Program-made: the position numbers and the translations under genes
NCBI RefSeq assembly: GCF_000018685.1
Contig: NC_010001.1
Span: 3,416,001-3,480,000, forward strand
Length of the DNA stretch: 64,000 nucleotides
Source: Lachnoclostridium phytofermentans ISDg
Lineage (GTDB): Bacteria > Bacillota > Clostridia > Lachnospirales > Lachnospiraceae
Direction: 5' to 3'
The notes under the pieces: generated by a model
What the model saw: the letters and a program-made list of their open reading frames with translations, nothing else
Databases searched by the model: none
Told to the model about the DNA's origin: nothing
In this document: positions 1 through 7,036 of the stretch, piece by piece
Layout: every line of letters begins with the position of its first letter
Numbering within the stretch: position 1 is the stretch's first letter

Positions 1-119
1 AATTCTTCTCTACATACCGGACATTCTTTCACATGGGCAAGGAAACCTTCTAATTCGGTCATGCTAAGTTCATCTTTAATGAATGGTGTAATTAATCTTT
101 GCGCATTGAGGCAATCCAT
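1..119 (-). CDS. Partial anti-sigma-factor-like zinc-finger protein (N-terminus only)
   Basis: Only the first 39 codons lie in the window; the gene continues beyond base 1. The start ATG (119-117) has a good ribosome binding site, GAGAGGAGAA. The visible protein begins MDCLNAQRLITPF and ends with HVKECPVCREE, an H-x3-C-x2-C arrangement typical of the zf-HC2 zinc-binding domain of ZAS-type anti-sigma factors. Such proteins usually hold an ECF sigma factor inactive and are co-transcribed with it just upstream. Here no sigma gene is present upstream (bases 120-460 hold no gene), so the partner is unknown. The family call rests on this short motif and could change with the rest of the gene. Confidence 0.55.
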   Translation of the reverse strand, partial: MDCLNAQRLITPFIKDELSMTELEGFLAHVKECPVCREE

Positions 120-370
120 GACCTATTCTCCTCTCTCAACATTACTTAGCTCTTTTAGAACGCCAACCGTGTCCTAAAAATATATTCTTATTCTACACTG
201 ATTTTTCGCAAAATGCAAACTTTTACCCTTGGGAGTAATTCTTTTCATTATGCTTTTTCCCTTAAGATGTTAGCATGAAATATTATATTATTTCAAAAAA
301 ATAGCAACATAATCTCTTATATTATTCTCATAGGTTTTTCAATTTTTAGAACAACTTATGCAATTTGTAC

Positions 371-399
371 TTGCATTATTTAAATTAATATGATAGAAT
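371..399 (+). promoter_or_regulatory. Candidate SigA promoter for tRNA-Leu
   Basis: TTGCAT (371-376), a 17-base spacer and TAGAAT (394-399) lie about 60 bases before the tRNA gene. This is the only recognisable promoter-like element in the 340-base gap 120-460, which otherwise holds nothing I can identify. Confidence 0.5.
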
Positions 400-460
400 A
401 ATCTTTGCTAAGTCGGCAACTTAAATGACCGACACAATAGTATAATTAATTCCATAGTAT

Positions 461-543
461 GCATTAGTGGCGGAACGGCAGACGCAACGGACTCAAAATC
501 CGTCGGGGGCAACCTCGTGTGGGTTCAAATCCCACCTGATGCA
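461..543 (+). tRNA. tRNA-Leu (anticodon CAA)
   Basis: The 83-base sequence folds as a class II tRNA. The acceptor stem GCATTAG pairs with CTGATGC with one G-T pair. The anticodon stem ACGGA/TCCGT carries loop CTCAAAA, giving anticodon CAA. There is an extended variable arm and a T loop GTTCAAATC. The discriminator base is A and CCA is not encoded. It reads UUG leucine codons. Confidence 0.96.
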
Positions 544-556
544 TTAGATATTAGAA

Positions 557-597
557 CTTTACATCTCTTGGTTTATTGAGACTGTAAGGTTTTTTTC
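557..597 (+). terminator. Rho-independent terminator after tRNA-Leu
   Basis: CTTTACA (557-563) pairs with TGTAAGG (583-589), with an inner CTC/GAG pairing, followed by a run of seven T. Confidence 0.7.
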
Positions 598-790
598 TTT
601 GTAAATTTATTGTGAGTAGCTTTGAGAAGTTCGAATCTCTCTATCTGCAATTTACCTATTTTAGATTGAAAAAAAATGGACATTTACATATATTGCCAAA
701 TACCAATAGTATACAAGCAGGCAATATCAAAGTTTTTACAGGAAAAATAATAACGGATGATCAACCTTAAGTTTTTATAATAACATTTAA

Positions 791-1045
791 AATCACCTTA
801 TATTTGATGCTTATAAGTATGATCGTTCAATTGCCCTAAAACAATATGGGCAATTCATGAGTATGTTCACGAACTATGGATTTACGGAATACATTTTTAT
901 GTTAGATTATAATACTTTTGGTATTTATATTGAAAAAACTCCTATATATTCGAAAATCTTTTCCTATTCTATCATTTTGGTTGGTTTTTTAATTGGTCAA
1001 ATTAGTCGGAGAATAAAAAACAAAATAGCAAAAGAAATAGAATAG
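791..1045 (+). pseudogene. Remnant of an unrecognised gene with one membrane segment
   Basis: The frame is open from 791 (after a stop at 788-790) to 1045, but the only early ATG is at 857 and has no ribosome binding site. Codons 791-856 also read as ordinary protein (HLIFDAYKYDRS and onward). This suggests a gene that has lost its 5' end. The C-terminal part holds one hydrophobic segment (around IFSYSIILVGFLIG) followed by a basic tail. I do not recognise the family. A further reading-frame fragment (NGHLHILPNTNS) at about 678-770 lies in another frame and may be more of the same decayed locus. If 857 is the real start, the product is 62 residues. Confidence 0.3.
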
Positions 1046-1208
1046 AATAAAGTTAATTTATAAGTGTATAATTTCTATTAAAATAAACATAATAAGTACT
1101 GGATACCGAAATAGATTCCAAGAACGATTTTTTCGTTGAGAATTAAGAGTAAGTATTCACACAAATAGAATAGTGTCTCAAAAAGTAATGTAGCATGAAA
1201 TTATGATC

Positions 1209-1374
1209 CCGAATTAAGGAGAGATGGTAAAATGGAGGCTTTAGGAGATAACGAAGTTTAACTATTGAAACAATTCAGAAGGAAATAATAATTCCGAATT
1301 AAGGAGAATGGTAAAATGGAGGCTTTCGAATATAACGAAGTTTAACTATTGAAGCAATTCAGGAAGAAGATTTT
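1209..1374 (+). repeat. Tandem duplicated 85-bp unit with short reading frames
   Basis: Two near-identical units begin at 1209 and 1294. Each contains AAGGAGA, then ATGGTAAAATGG, then a frame encoding MEAxxxNEV followed by TAA (1232-1261 and 1316-1345). The copies differ by a few substitutions and a small indel. The unit ends directly before the strong terminator at 1418. Whether the short peptides are made cannot be decided from sequence. The rest of the 630-base gap 1046-1679 holds only small hairpins, such as AGTGGCTTCGCCACTT near 1490. Confidence 0.6.
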
Positions 1375-1417
1375 GATAATCTTAATAGTAGAAAGCTAAG
1401 TATTATTATTGAGACTC

Positions 1418-1470
1418 AAAAAGACAAAAGCAAGGCTATCATAGTCCTTGCTTTTGTCTTTTTGTTTTTT
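1418..1470 (+). terminator. Very strong rho-independent terminator
   Basis: An 18-bp perfect stem (1418-1435 with 1446-1463, core GACAAAAGCAAGG) is followed by a T tract. No annotated gene directly precedes it, only the duplicated 85-bp unit, which implies that a transcript from this region is terminated here. Confidence 0.8.
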
Positions 1471-1635
1471 AATGAAGTAACAAGTGGCTTCGCCACTTTA
1501 AGATAATCACTCTTAAACTTATGGGCGAAGGCACTTTGTCCAGGTGAAGGCAATTCACCTTGCGAAGACCAAAGGGGTGAGTACGCTCCCTAAGAGAGTT
1601 TTTAATTTATTAGAATTGCGGTGCAATTTCCTATA

Positions 1636-1668
1636 AATAAAAAACTACCAGCCAATCATAGCTGGTAG
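1636..1668 (-). terminator. Terminator of the Arg/Glu-repeat gene
   Basis: On the minus strand CTACCAGC and GCTGGTAG form an 8-bp stem, followed by TTTTTTATTT. It lies 11 bases after the stop of the gene at 1680. Confidence 0.8.
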
Positions 1669-1679
1669 ATCTATTAACT

Positions 1680-2036
1680 TTAACGAACGAAGAAAAGCCA
1701 CCAGAAAGGAAATCTCCTATCAAAATCATGTCTTCTGTCGAATTCATCTCTTCTTTCATTTTCATGTCTTCTATCAAAATCCATTCTTCTTCTAAATTCT
1801 TCTCTCATTTCTGGCTCATTTCTTCTATCGAATTCATTTCTTCTTTCATCTTCATTTCTTCTTTCAAAGCCATTTCTTCTTTCTTCTTCATTTCTTCTTT
1901 CAAAACCATTTCTTCTCTCTTCTTCATTTCTTCTTTCAAAGCCATTTCTTCTTTCAATTTCATCTCGTCTTTCATTATCGATTCTGTTACGTTCCATCGG
2001 ATTTTCAAAGTTACGGTCCATATTACTCCTTACCAT
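1680..2036 (-). CDS. Low-complexity Arg/Glu-rich repeat protein, unknown function
   Basis: The 118-residue protein is built from degenerate repeats such as NGFERRNEEERR and DEFDRRHDFDRR, so it is rich in Arg, Glu, Asp and Asn. It ends in an aromatic tail, FPFWWLFFVR. There is no signal peptide and no family I recognise. The first ATG (2036) has no ribosome binding site. An internal ATG at 2021 (starting MDRNFENPMERN) is preceded by AAGGAGT with a short four-base gap and may be the true start, giving 113 residues. Repeat-rich charged proteins of this kind are common among spore coat and exosporium components. That role would fit the neighbouring genes but is inference. Confidence 0.6.
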   Translation of the reverse strand: MVRSNMDRNFENPMERNRIDNERRDEIERRNGFERRNEEERRNGFERRNEEERRNGFERRNEDERRNEFDRRNEPEMREEFRRRMDFDRRHENERRDEFDRRHDFDRRFPFWWLFFVR

Positions 2037-2130
2037 GTTAAAATATAGATTAATTTACTTTAATATATGCGAAAGATATTTATGCGCCACTTACAACTAC
2101 CGAATATATTCTATATCACCTCAATTAATT

Positions 2131-2291
2131 TCTATCCAAGAACTTATTGTAGATATTTGTCAATTCAGTATTGCTTCCAATATTTCCATGTTATCACTCA
2201 ACTTCCTCTAATTAAGTATTACAACATTATTACGAATATGTTATTATCTAATTGTTCCTAAAAACAGCTATTCAAAAGGAGGATATGAATT
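2131..2291 (+). promoter_or_regulatory. Conserved upstream block of peptide cassette 1, with promoter and RBS
   Basis: This block recurs before all four 29-residue peptide genes. It contains TTACAA (2219-2224), 17 bases and TATTAT (2242-2247), a plausible SigA-type promoter. AAAAGGAGGATAT then lies just before the start codon. Confidence 0.6.
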
Positions 2292-2381
2292 ATGTGTTTC
2301 AATTTTAATTTTAGTTCTTGCAATTTTAGCGAATTATGCAAACAATTCTTACAGTACTGCGGTATCAGTTCTTGTAACTAA
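2292..2381 (+). CDS. 29-residue five-cysteine peptide, cassette 1
   Basis: The gene encodes MCFNFNFSSCNFSELC followed by KQFLQYCGISSCN, with cysteines at positions 2, 10, 16, 23 and 28. A strong AAGGAGG ribosome binding site, a dedicated terminator and three further near-identical copies show that it is a real gene. No leader peptide, signal peptide or modification enzyme is visible. The spacing of the cysteines and the Phe/Asn-rich N-terminus are kept in all copies. It could be a spore-coat peptide crosslinked through disulfides, a metal-binding peptide or a secreted peptide; the function is unknown. Confidence 0.8.
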   Translation: MCFNFNFSSCNFSELCKQFLQYCGISSCN

Positions 2382-2404
2382 CTAATGAGATAATAAATTT
2401 CTTT

Positions 2405-2435
2405 GGCTCACCTAAGTAGGTGAGCCTTTTTTGTT
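2405..2435 (+). terminator. Terminator of peptide cassette 1
   Basis: GGCTCACCT (2405-2413) pairs with AGGTGAGCC (2418-2426), followed by six T. The same stem ends each of the four cassettes. Confidence 0.9.
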
Positions 2436-2530
2436 TATAGAGGAAATAATACCTTTTCTTATTTAGAGAAGAAATAATACCTTTTCTTGTTTAGAGAAGA
2501 AACAATACCTTTTCTTGTTTAGAGAAGAAA
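2434..2530 (+). repeat. 28-bp tandem repeat, about 3.4 copies
   Basis: Copies start at 2434, 2462, 2490 and 2518 (the last partial), each reading close to TTTAGAGAAGAAATAATACC then TTTTCTTG. The array lies between the terminator of cassette 1 and the first YmaF pseudogene. Confidence 0.85.
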
Positions 2531-2612
2531 AATCACTTTGCCATGAACAAGCTTTTCTTAATCTTGCACTTAATGATTTACTATTCACATATGTTATTTA
2601 CATGAAGTATAA

Positions 2613-2793
2613 TTAAAATCAGATTTTTTCAGAAAACATTATCACGAATTTTAAGGCCATAGTACTACCGCTATTCCAATTGGAAATACCCGTTTTCATT
2701 ATCTAGAATCTGTGACTATCGCTAATGATGGCCATAAACATGCTTTTAGGTTTTACAACCTTAATTGATGATCTTACAAGTGATTATCATAAA
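2613..2793 (+). pseudogene. Decayed YmaF-family gene (C-terminal half)
   Basis: The stretch aligns base by base with the second half of the intact gene at 3249-3596, including FFRxHYHEF, TTAIPIGN and HYLESVT. It has an in-frame TAA at 2652-2654, where the intact copy reads CAA, and a frameshift near 2755. The N-terminal half is missing, although part of the intact copy's upstream sequence (TTTTCTTAATCTTGCA) is still present near 2554. It is a dead duplicate. Confidence 0.85.
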
Positions 2794-2818
2794 TTGATTT
2801 AGGGAAGTACAAATTATT

Positions 2819-2979
2819 TCTATTTCAGAACAAATTGTAGATAATTGTCAATCCTATTGTTAATTCCAATATTTCCATGTTATCTCTTAACTTCCTCTAA
2901 TTAAGTATTACAATATTATTACGAATATGTTACTATCTAATTGTTCTTAAAACAGCTACTCAAAAGGAGGATATGAATT
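2819..2979 (+). promoter_or_regulatory. Conserved upstream block of peptide cassette 2
   Basis: Same block as before cassette 1: TTACAA (2908-2913), 17 bases, TACTAT (2931-2936), then AAAAGGAGGATAT. Confidence 0.6.
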
Positions 2980-3069
2980 ATGTGTTTCAATTTTAATTTT
3001 AATTCTTGCAATTTTAGCGATTTATGCAAACAATTCTTACAGTACTGCGGTATCAGTTCTTGTAACTAA
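2980..3069 (+). CDS. 29-residue five-cysteine peptide, cassette 2
   Basis: It differs from cassette 1 at two residues only (Ser8 to Asn and Glu14 to Asp); all five cysteines and the Phe/Asn N-terminus are kept. Ribosome binding site AAAAGGAGG. The terminator at 3088 has one changed base in its stem. Function unknown, as for the other copies. Confidence 0.8.
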   Translation: MCFNFNFNSCNFSDLCKQFLQYCGISSCN

Positions 3070-3087
3070 TGAAATATTGATTACTTT

Positions 3088-3118
3088 GGCTCACCTAAGT
3101 AGGTGGGCCTTATTTTAT
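3088..3118 (+). terminator. Terminator of peptide cassette 2
   Basis: GGCTCACCT (3088-3096) pairs with AGGTGGGCC (3101-3109), one G-T pair, then TTATTTTATTT. Confidence 0.8.
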
Positions 3119-3248
3119 TTATACAAGAAAAATCACGTTTTCCTTACCTTTCCTTATCAGGAATAAACTTTTCTTAATCTTGCATTTAATACATTGCGCT
3201 TCATATTATAGTAAATAAAATAAAGTTTTACATACAGGAGTTTATATT

Positions 3249-3596
3249 ATGGATAATCCTAACCAAAATCTTTCTAATAATGCAAAACAGACACACGTTC
3301 ATGAAATTCAGGGGAGCGTTGAAATAGCCGAACAAAATGACCCTCATAGTCATCGGTTTGCTACTATTTCTGGTGAAGCAATACCATACGGTATGGATCA
3401 CTATCATGAAGTATCATTTAAAACAGATTTTTTCAGAGAACATTATCACGAATTTCAAGGGCATACTACTACCGCTATTCCAATCGGAAATTCACATCTT
3501 CATTATCTAGAATCTGTAACTACTGCTAATGCTGGTCATAAACATGGCTTTCGATTTGCAACTTTAATTGACGATCCTACAAGTGGTCAACATTAA
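3249..3596 (+). CDS. YmaF-family histidine-rich protein
   Basis: The 115-residue protein carries the regular His-x-His pattern of the YmaF family: HVHEIQGSVEIAE, HSHRFATISGEAIP, DHYHEV, TDFFREHYHEF, SHLHYLESVT and GHKHGFRFATLIDDP. Spaced histidine pairs suggest metal binding, but the family's function is not established. The ribosome binding site is CAGGAG, eight bases before ATG. The gene sits between peptide cassettes 2 and 3. Two broken copies of it lie between cassettes 1/2 and 3/4, so gene and peptide cassette were probably duplicated together. A second intact paralogue is at 21827-22198. Confidence 0.85.
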   Translation: MDNPNQNLSNNAKQTHVHEIQGSVEIAEQNDPHSHRFATISGEAIPYGMDHYHEVSFKTDFFREHYHEFQGHTTTAIPIGNSHLHYLESVTTANAGHKHGFRFATLIDDPTSGQH

Positions 3597-3620
3597 TATA
3601 CCTTGGCAAAGCAATTTATT

Positions 3621-3782
3621 TCTATCTCAGAACATATTGTAGATATTTGTCAATCCCATGATTAGTTCCAATATTTCCATGTTATCGCTTAACTTCCTTT
3701 AATTAAGTATTACATTTTTGTTACGAATATGTTACTATCTAATTGTTCCTAAAAACAGTTACTTAAAAGGAGGATATGCACT
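3621..3782 (+). promoter_or_regulatory. Conserved upstream block of peptide cassette 3
   Basis: TTACAT (3710-3715), 17 bases, TACTAT (3733-3738), then AAAAGGAGGATAT before the ATG. Confidence 0.6.
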
Positions 3783-3872
3783 ATGTGTTTCAATTTCGAT
3801 TTTAGTTCTTGCAATTTTAGCGAATTATGTAAACAATTTTTTAACTTCTGTGGATTCAGTTCTTGTAACTAA
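3783..3872 (+). CDS. 29-residue five-cysteine peptide, cassette 3
   Basis: Encodes MCFNFDFSSCNFSELC then KQFFNFCGFSSCN. All five cysteines are conserved. Differences from copies 1 and 2 are conservative (Asn6 to Asp, Leu20 to Phe, Ile25 to Phe), so the peptide is evolving under constraint. Ribosome binding site AAAAGGAGG and a perfect terminator at 3891. Confidence 0.8.
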   Translation: MCFNFDFSSCNFSELCKQFFNFCGFSSCN

Positions 3873-3890
3873 TAAAGATTGATTTTTTTA

Positions 3891-3918
3891 GGCTCACCTA
3901 CTCAGGTGAGCCTTTTTG
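3891..3918 (+). terminator. Terminator of peptide cassette 3
   Basis: GGCTCACCT (3891-3899) pairs with AGGTGAGCC (3904-3912), loop ACTC, then five T. Confidence 0.9.
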
Positions 3919-4012
3919 CATGCGAATGTTTATGAAATCCAAGAGAGTACCGAAATAGCAAAAAAAAAGACCAACGAATTTCAAGGCCATACCACTACTG
4001 CGGGAAGCAATT
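3916..4012 (+). pseudogene. Remnant of a YmaF-family gene with internal deletion
   Basis: The reading NVYEIQESTEIAKK joined to NEFQGHTTTAG matches the intact copy's HVHEIQGSVEIAE and HEFQGHTTTA, with the central part deleted and the C-terminus lost. The frame runs on into the upstream block of cassette 4. It has no ribosome binding site, because it starts inside the preceding terminator. Confidence 0.8.
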
Positions 4013-4176
4013 TATTTTATTCCGGAACAAATTGTAGATATTTGTCAATCCTATTGTTGATTCCAATATTTCCATGTTATCACTTAACTTCCTCTAATTA
4101 AGTATTACAATATTGTTACGAATATGTTACCATCTAATTGTTCCTAAAACAGATACTTAAAAGGAGGATATATATT
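4012..4176 (+). promoter_or_regulatory. Conserved upstream block of peptide cassette 4
   Basis: TTACAA (4105-4110), 17 bases, TACCAT (4128-4133), then AAAAGGAGGATAT before the ATG. Confidence 0.55.
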
Positions 4177-4266
4177 ATGTGTTTTAATTTTAATTTTAGT
4201 TCTTGCAATTTAAGTGAATTATGTAAACAGTTTTTTAATTACTGCGGTTTCAGTTCTTGTAACTAA
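4177..4266 (+). CDS. 29-residue five-cysteine peptide, cassette 4
   Basis: Encodes MCFNFNFSSCNLSELC then KQFFNYCGFSSCN, closest to cassette 3. Cysteines are at positions 2, 10, 16, 23 and 28, as in the other copies. Many third-base changes relative to the other copies (TTT for TTC, TGT for TGC) leave the protein nearly unchanged, which supports selection on the peptide. Ribosome binding site AAAAGGAGG. Confidence 0.8.
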   Translation: MCFNFNFSSCNLSELCKQFFNYCGFSSCN

Positions 4267-4285
4267 TCACATATTAGATTTTTTA

Positions 4286-4312
4286 GGCTCACCTTATAAG
4301 GTGAGCCTTTAA
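4286..4312 (+). terminator. Terminator of peptide cassette 4
   Basis: GGCTCACCTT (4286-4295) pairs with AAGGTGAGCC (4298-4307) with a two-base loop, then TTT. It separates the plus-strand cassettes from the convergent glycosyltransferase gene. Confidence 0.85.
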
Positions 4313-4321
4313 TCATTAGAC

Positions 4322-5581
4322 TCATAACCTTGCTACTTCAATATTCAACTGTTTAGCCAAATAAATTATATATCTGTTCACAAAATCATCCGTAACCGGT
4401 ATAACAGTATCAAAGGAACTTAAGAATTCCAATAAATCCTCTGGGTTGATATCTTTTTCTATATAATTTACCTTTGAATCAGTACTGTTGATTTTATTAA
4501 CCTCATTTTCCACCTCGTTCTTTGAAAAATATTCAGAAGGAATCCAGAGATTTATTTCCTCTTTTGCATCGGTATGCAGTAAATTCCTTTCCAATTCTTT
4601 CACCCACCCGGATTTAAGATTAGTCCAATCTGCAACGAATAGTATTCTTTTTATATCAGTTTTTTTAGCTGAAGATATTTCTAAAGGCTTTTTAAATTGA
4701 CTGAATTCAAATGGAATAAAATGTTTTTTTCTTATATAATTAGTTCTTAAATGAACATCATCACGAGAATACAATCCTTCAGCATTTTCCGTACATTTTA
4801 TTTTCCATTTACGTAAGAACTTTTTTTTGTTGGATATTACTGCTGCATTATTAATCTGCGTGTATTTTGAAAAGGTCGCACTACCGATGTGGTAGACAAA
4901 TGAACCACCGACAATTACCGTTTTATATCCTGCCAAATTGATACGTATTGAAAAATCATCATCATCAAACATTCCAATTCCAAACCAAAAATCCATTCCA
5001 CCGACCAAAAGTAGAATGTCTTTTCTAAAAGCAATACAAGTTCCCACAAGACGATTGGAGTTGATAATGGCTTTGTGGTTTTTCTCCATAATTTTTTCTG
5101 CATAGTAATTCATTGTCTCTTTTGATTTGAAAAATGCTAATTTCATCTCTGGATTTTTGTATTCCAATTCTATATTTTCTGCCCCAGAGCCGTTGGTTAA
5201 TAATGGTGTCGCTGCGCCTACAGTCAAGTCTGCGTCGAAAATATTGGCAAGGCTATCAAACCAGCCTGGGCAGAATATCAAGTCATTGTTCAATAGCGTA
5301 ATTATTTCACCGCTGCAGTAGGAAAGTCCAATATTAACTCCGGCTATATATCCCAGGTTTTTTTCAAGGTGGACTGTCTTTATTTCTGAAACCTCTTTAA
5401 ACTTGATTCTAAATTCTTCAATTCCTGCTTCCGTCTCATCGTTTGATCCGTTATTGACTATTATTAATTCAATTCCTTTATTTTGATGTATTGGGTTTAA
5501 ATAATCGAAAAAGGATTTTACTGCCTTAACAGTAAAATTCCAATTATTGTAACAGACCATAACAAAGCTATAATATGCCAT
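4322..5581 (-). CDS. Family 2 glycosyltransferase with C-terminal extension
   Basis: 419 residues. The N-terminal 250 residues are a GT-A fold: FVMVCYNNW at the start, VNNGSNDET, and LLNNDL (98-102) in the place of the metal-binding DxD. DFWFGIGMFDDDDFS is typical of the acceptor-side segment. The remaining 150 residues (from about KRILFVADWTN) look like a second Rossmann-type domain I cannot name. It transfers a sugar from a nucleotide donor, probably in the cytoplasm, as no signal or membrane segment is seen. Ribosome binding site AGAAGGAA. It is the distal gene of the minus-strand glycan cluster that also contains the giant repeat protein. Confidence 0.85.
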   Translation of the reverse strand: MAYYSFVMVCYNNWNFTVKAVKSFFDYLNPIHQNKGIELIIVNNGSNDETEAGIEEFRIKFKEVSEIKTVHLEKNLGYIAGVNIGLSYCSGEIITLLNNDLIFCPGWFDSLANIFDADLTVGAATPLLTNGSGAENIELEYKNPEMKLAFFKSKETMNYYAEKIMEKNHKAIINSNRLVGTCIAFRKDILLLVGGMDFWFGIGMFDDDDFSIRINLAGYKTVIVGGSFVYHIGSATFSKYTQINNAAVISNKKKFLRKWKIKCTENAEGLYSRDDVHLRTNYIRKKHFIPFEFSQFKKPLEISSAKKTDIKRILFVADWTNLKSGWVKELERNLLHTDAKEEINLWIPSEYFSKNEVENEVNKINSTDSKVNYIEKDINPEDLLEFLSSFDTVIPVTDDFVNRYIIYLAKQLNIEVARL

Positions 5582-5709
5582 ATTTATTCCTTCTGAAATT
5601 TTAATCTGGTTTATTATATGAAGTCTTTCTATTAAATAACACTAAACAAGAAAGATGAGTTAATTAGAAAGTGTAATAATTCATGAGTTCATTGAGTCAA
5701 TAAGAAGTT

Positions 5710-6930
5710 TTAATTTTTCCACTTCCAGCCTTTGTATTCTATCAGCTTAGATAATATCTCATTGTTTTCGTTAAGTCCTAGATTCGGATTCATAGCTGAT
5801 ATTAACGCATATAAATCGTTAGATTTTAAAATAGTAGGATGTACGTTGGTCTCTGCTTCATCGGAAGTATTAATAGGTGAATGTAAACCATACAATAATT
5901 TGGACCAGGAATTTTTCTTTGCAAAGGCCAGTCTGTGATATAGATCAATCTTATGCTGGTCGCTTATTGTTTGAGCAGATACATAGAAATGTCCAAAGGG
6001 CTTCCTTGATATATTATTATAACATATGGTTAGTTCAGGCATATAATCTTGCAATTTTTTTCTTAAATCAAACCATGGCAAATTCTCATCAACGTTTGTT
6101 AATAATTCATACGGAAAACTGCAGGAAGATGAATTAAAATTTAATCTGCAATCTGCCAAATCACTGTACAGATTTTTTATGCTTTCAAGTTTATTATGAT
6201 CTATTTCATAAGCTATAAGATCATAATTTAAGTTCTCCATTAACTTTGAAAGCAAAAACTTGTCAGTAACAGTACTGTTGATTTTTTTTATTGTTTTTAT
6301 CAGAAGATCATAGGGTAATCCGCTTGCAGGACCACCATTGATATAAGTAAGTACGTTAGATACCGGAGGATCAGGTTCTTTTCCCAATTCATACAGCATT
6401 TCAATCCTGTTTACATAGCATGTATCAAGTACCAGCAAGTCAATTTTTTTACCAATATTTTTTTTTATTAGATTCAATACGTTTACCATTTCAGGATACC
6501 CCATCAAATAAGGCAAATCCTGGCTGTAATCCGGCATTAATCCAATATATTGAAATACATGACCGCCTAAAACAAGGATATATTTTTGGGCAGGGTAATT
6601 GGTTATACCCCATTCTAAAAAATTGTAAAAGCACATCGGATCAGCCATATTGATATTTCTAAGTTCTTCATGAAAAGTTGAATCAGGTCCGGCTGCACTG
6701 TAGCGTATTACTCCCGATTGCCCTTCTGCATCGTTATTGAATCGATATTTGGGACGGATGATTTCAATTATATGTTTTTCCACAAAGCTATATTGTATTA
6801 CTATATTGACTGTCCCATCAGATCCTTCTTTTTCAATAAAAAGCTTCGATTGTAGCATTTCCGGTTGGAGTTCGTTATTTCCATTCAGATAAAACAATAT
6901 CGTCCATTCTTTTTGTTGATCGTTTTGCAT
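5710..6930 (-). CDS. Clostripain-like cysteine peptidase (family C11)
   Basis: 406 residues. The opening WTILFYLNGNNELQ matches the clostripain family's first strand. The catalytic pair is visible as His124 in LVLGGHVFQYIG and Cys171 in LLVLDTCYVN. Family members cut after basic residues and are often self-processed. No signal peptide or propeptide is evident, so it would act in the cytoplasm or on lysis of the mother cell. Ribosome binding site AAGAAGG. It lies directly downstream of the giant repeat protein gene on the same strand, so processing of that protein is possible but inferred. The family call is solid; the substrate is unknown. Confidence 0.8.
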   Translation of the reverse strand: MQNDQQKEWTILFYLNGNNELQPEMLQSKLFIEKEGSDGTVNIVIQYSFVEKHIIEIIRPKYRFNNDAEGQSGVIRYSAAGPDSTFHEELRNINMADPMCFYNFLEWGITNYPAQKYILVLGGHVFQYIGLMPDYSQDLPYLMGYPEMVNVLNLIKKNIGKKIDLLVLDTCYVNRIEMLYELGKEPDPPVSNVLTYINGGPASGLPYDLLIKTIKKINSTVTDKFLLSKLMENLNYDLIAYEIDHNKLESIKNLYSDLADCRLNFNSSSCSFPYELLTNVDENLPWFDLRKKLQDYMPELTICYNNISRKPFGHFYVSAQTISDQHKIDLYHRLAFAKKNSWSKLLYGLHSPINTSDEAETNVHPTILKSNDLYALISAMNPNLGLNENNEILSKLIEYKGWKWKN

Positions 6931-6970
6931 AGATACCTTCTTTAAATGATTACTTATTATCTATATTTTT

Positions 6971-7005
6971 AAATCACACCATAGTGAAATACTATGGTGT
7001 GATTT
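6971..7005 (-). terminator. 15-bp perfect hairpin between the giant gene and the peptidase gene
   Basis: AAATCACACCATAGT (6971-6985) pairs with ACTATGGTGTGATTT (6991-7005). There is no clean T tract on either side, so it may be an attenuator or RNA stabiliser rather than a full terminator. Confidence 0.6.
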
Positions 7006-7036
7006 AAATTTATCATTTATAATAATCTATAGTTCA

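Noticed and set aside
611..651. tRNA-like 3' end (GTTCGAATCTCTC) after the tRNA-Leu, possible attachment site
   Set aside because: The arms around the loop do not pair and no integrase or second copy of the sequence is present.
2067..2261. 64-codon frame upstream of cassette 1
   Set aside because: It lies within the non-coding block that is repeated before every cassette; the other copies do not keep the frame.
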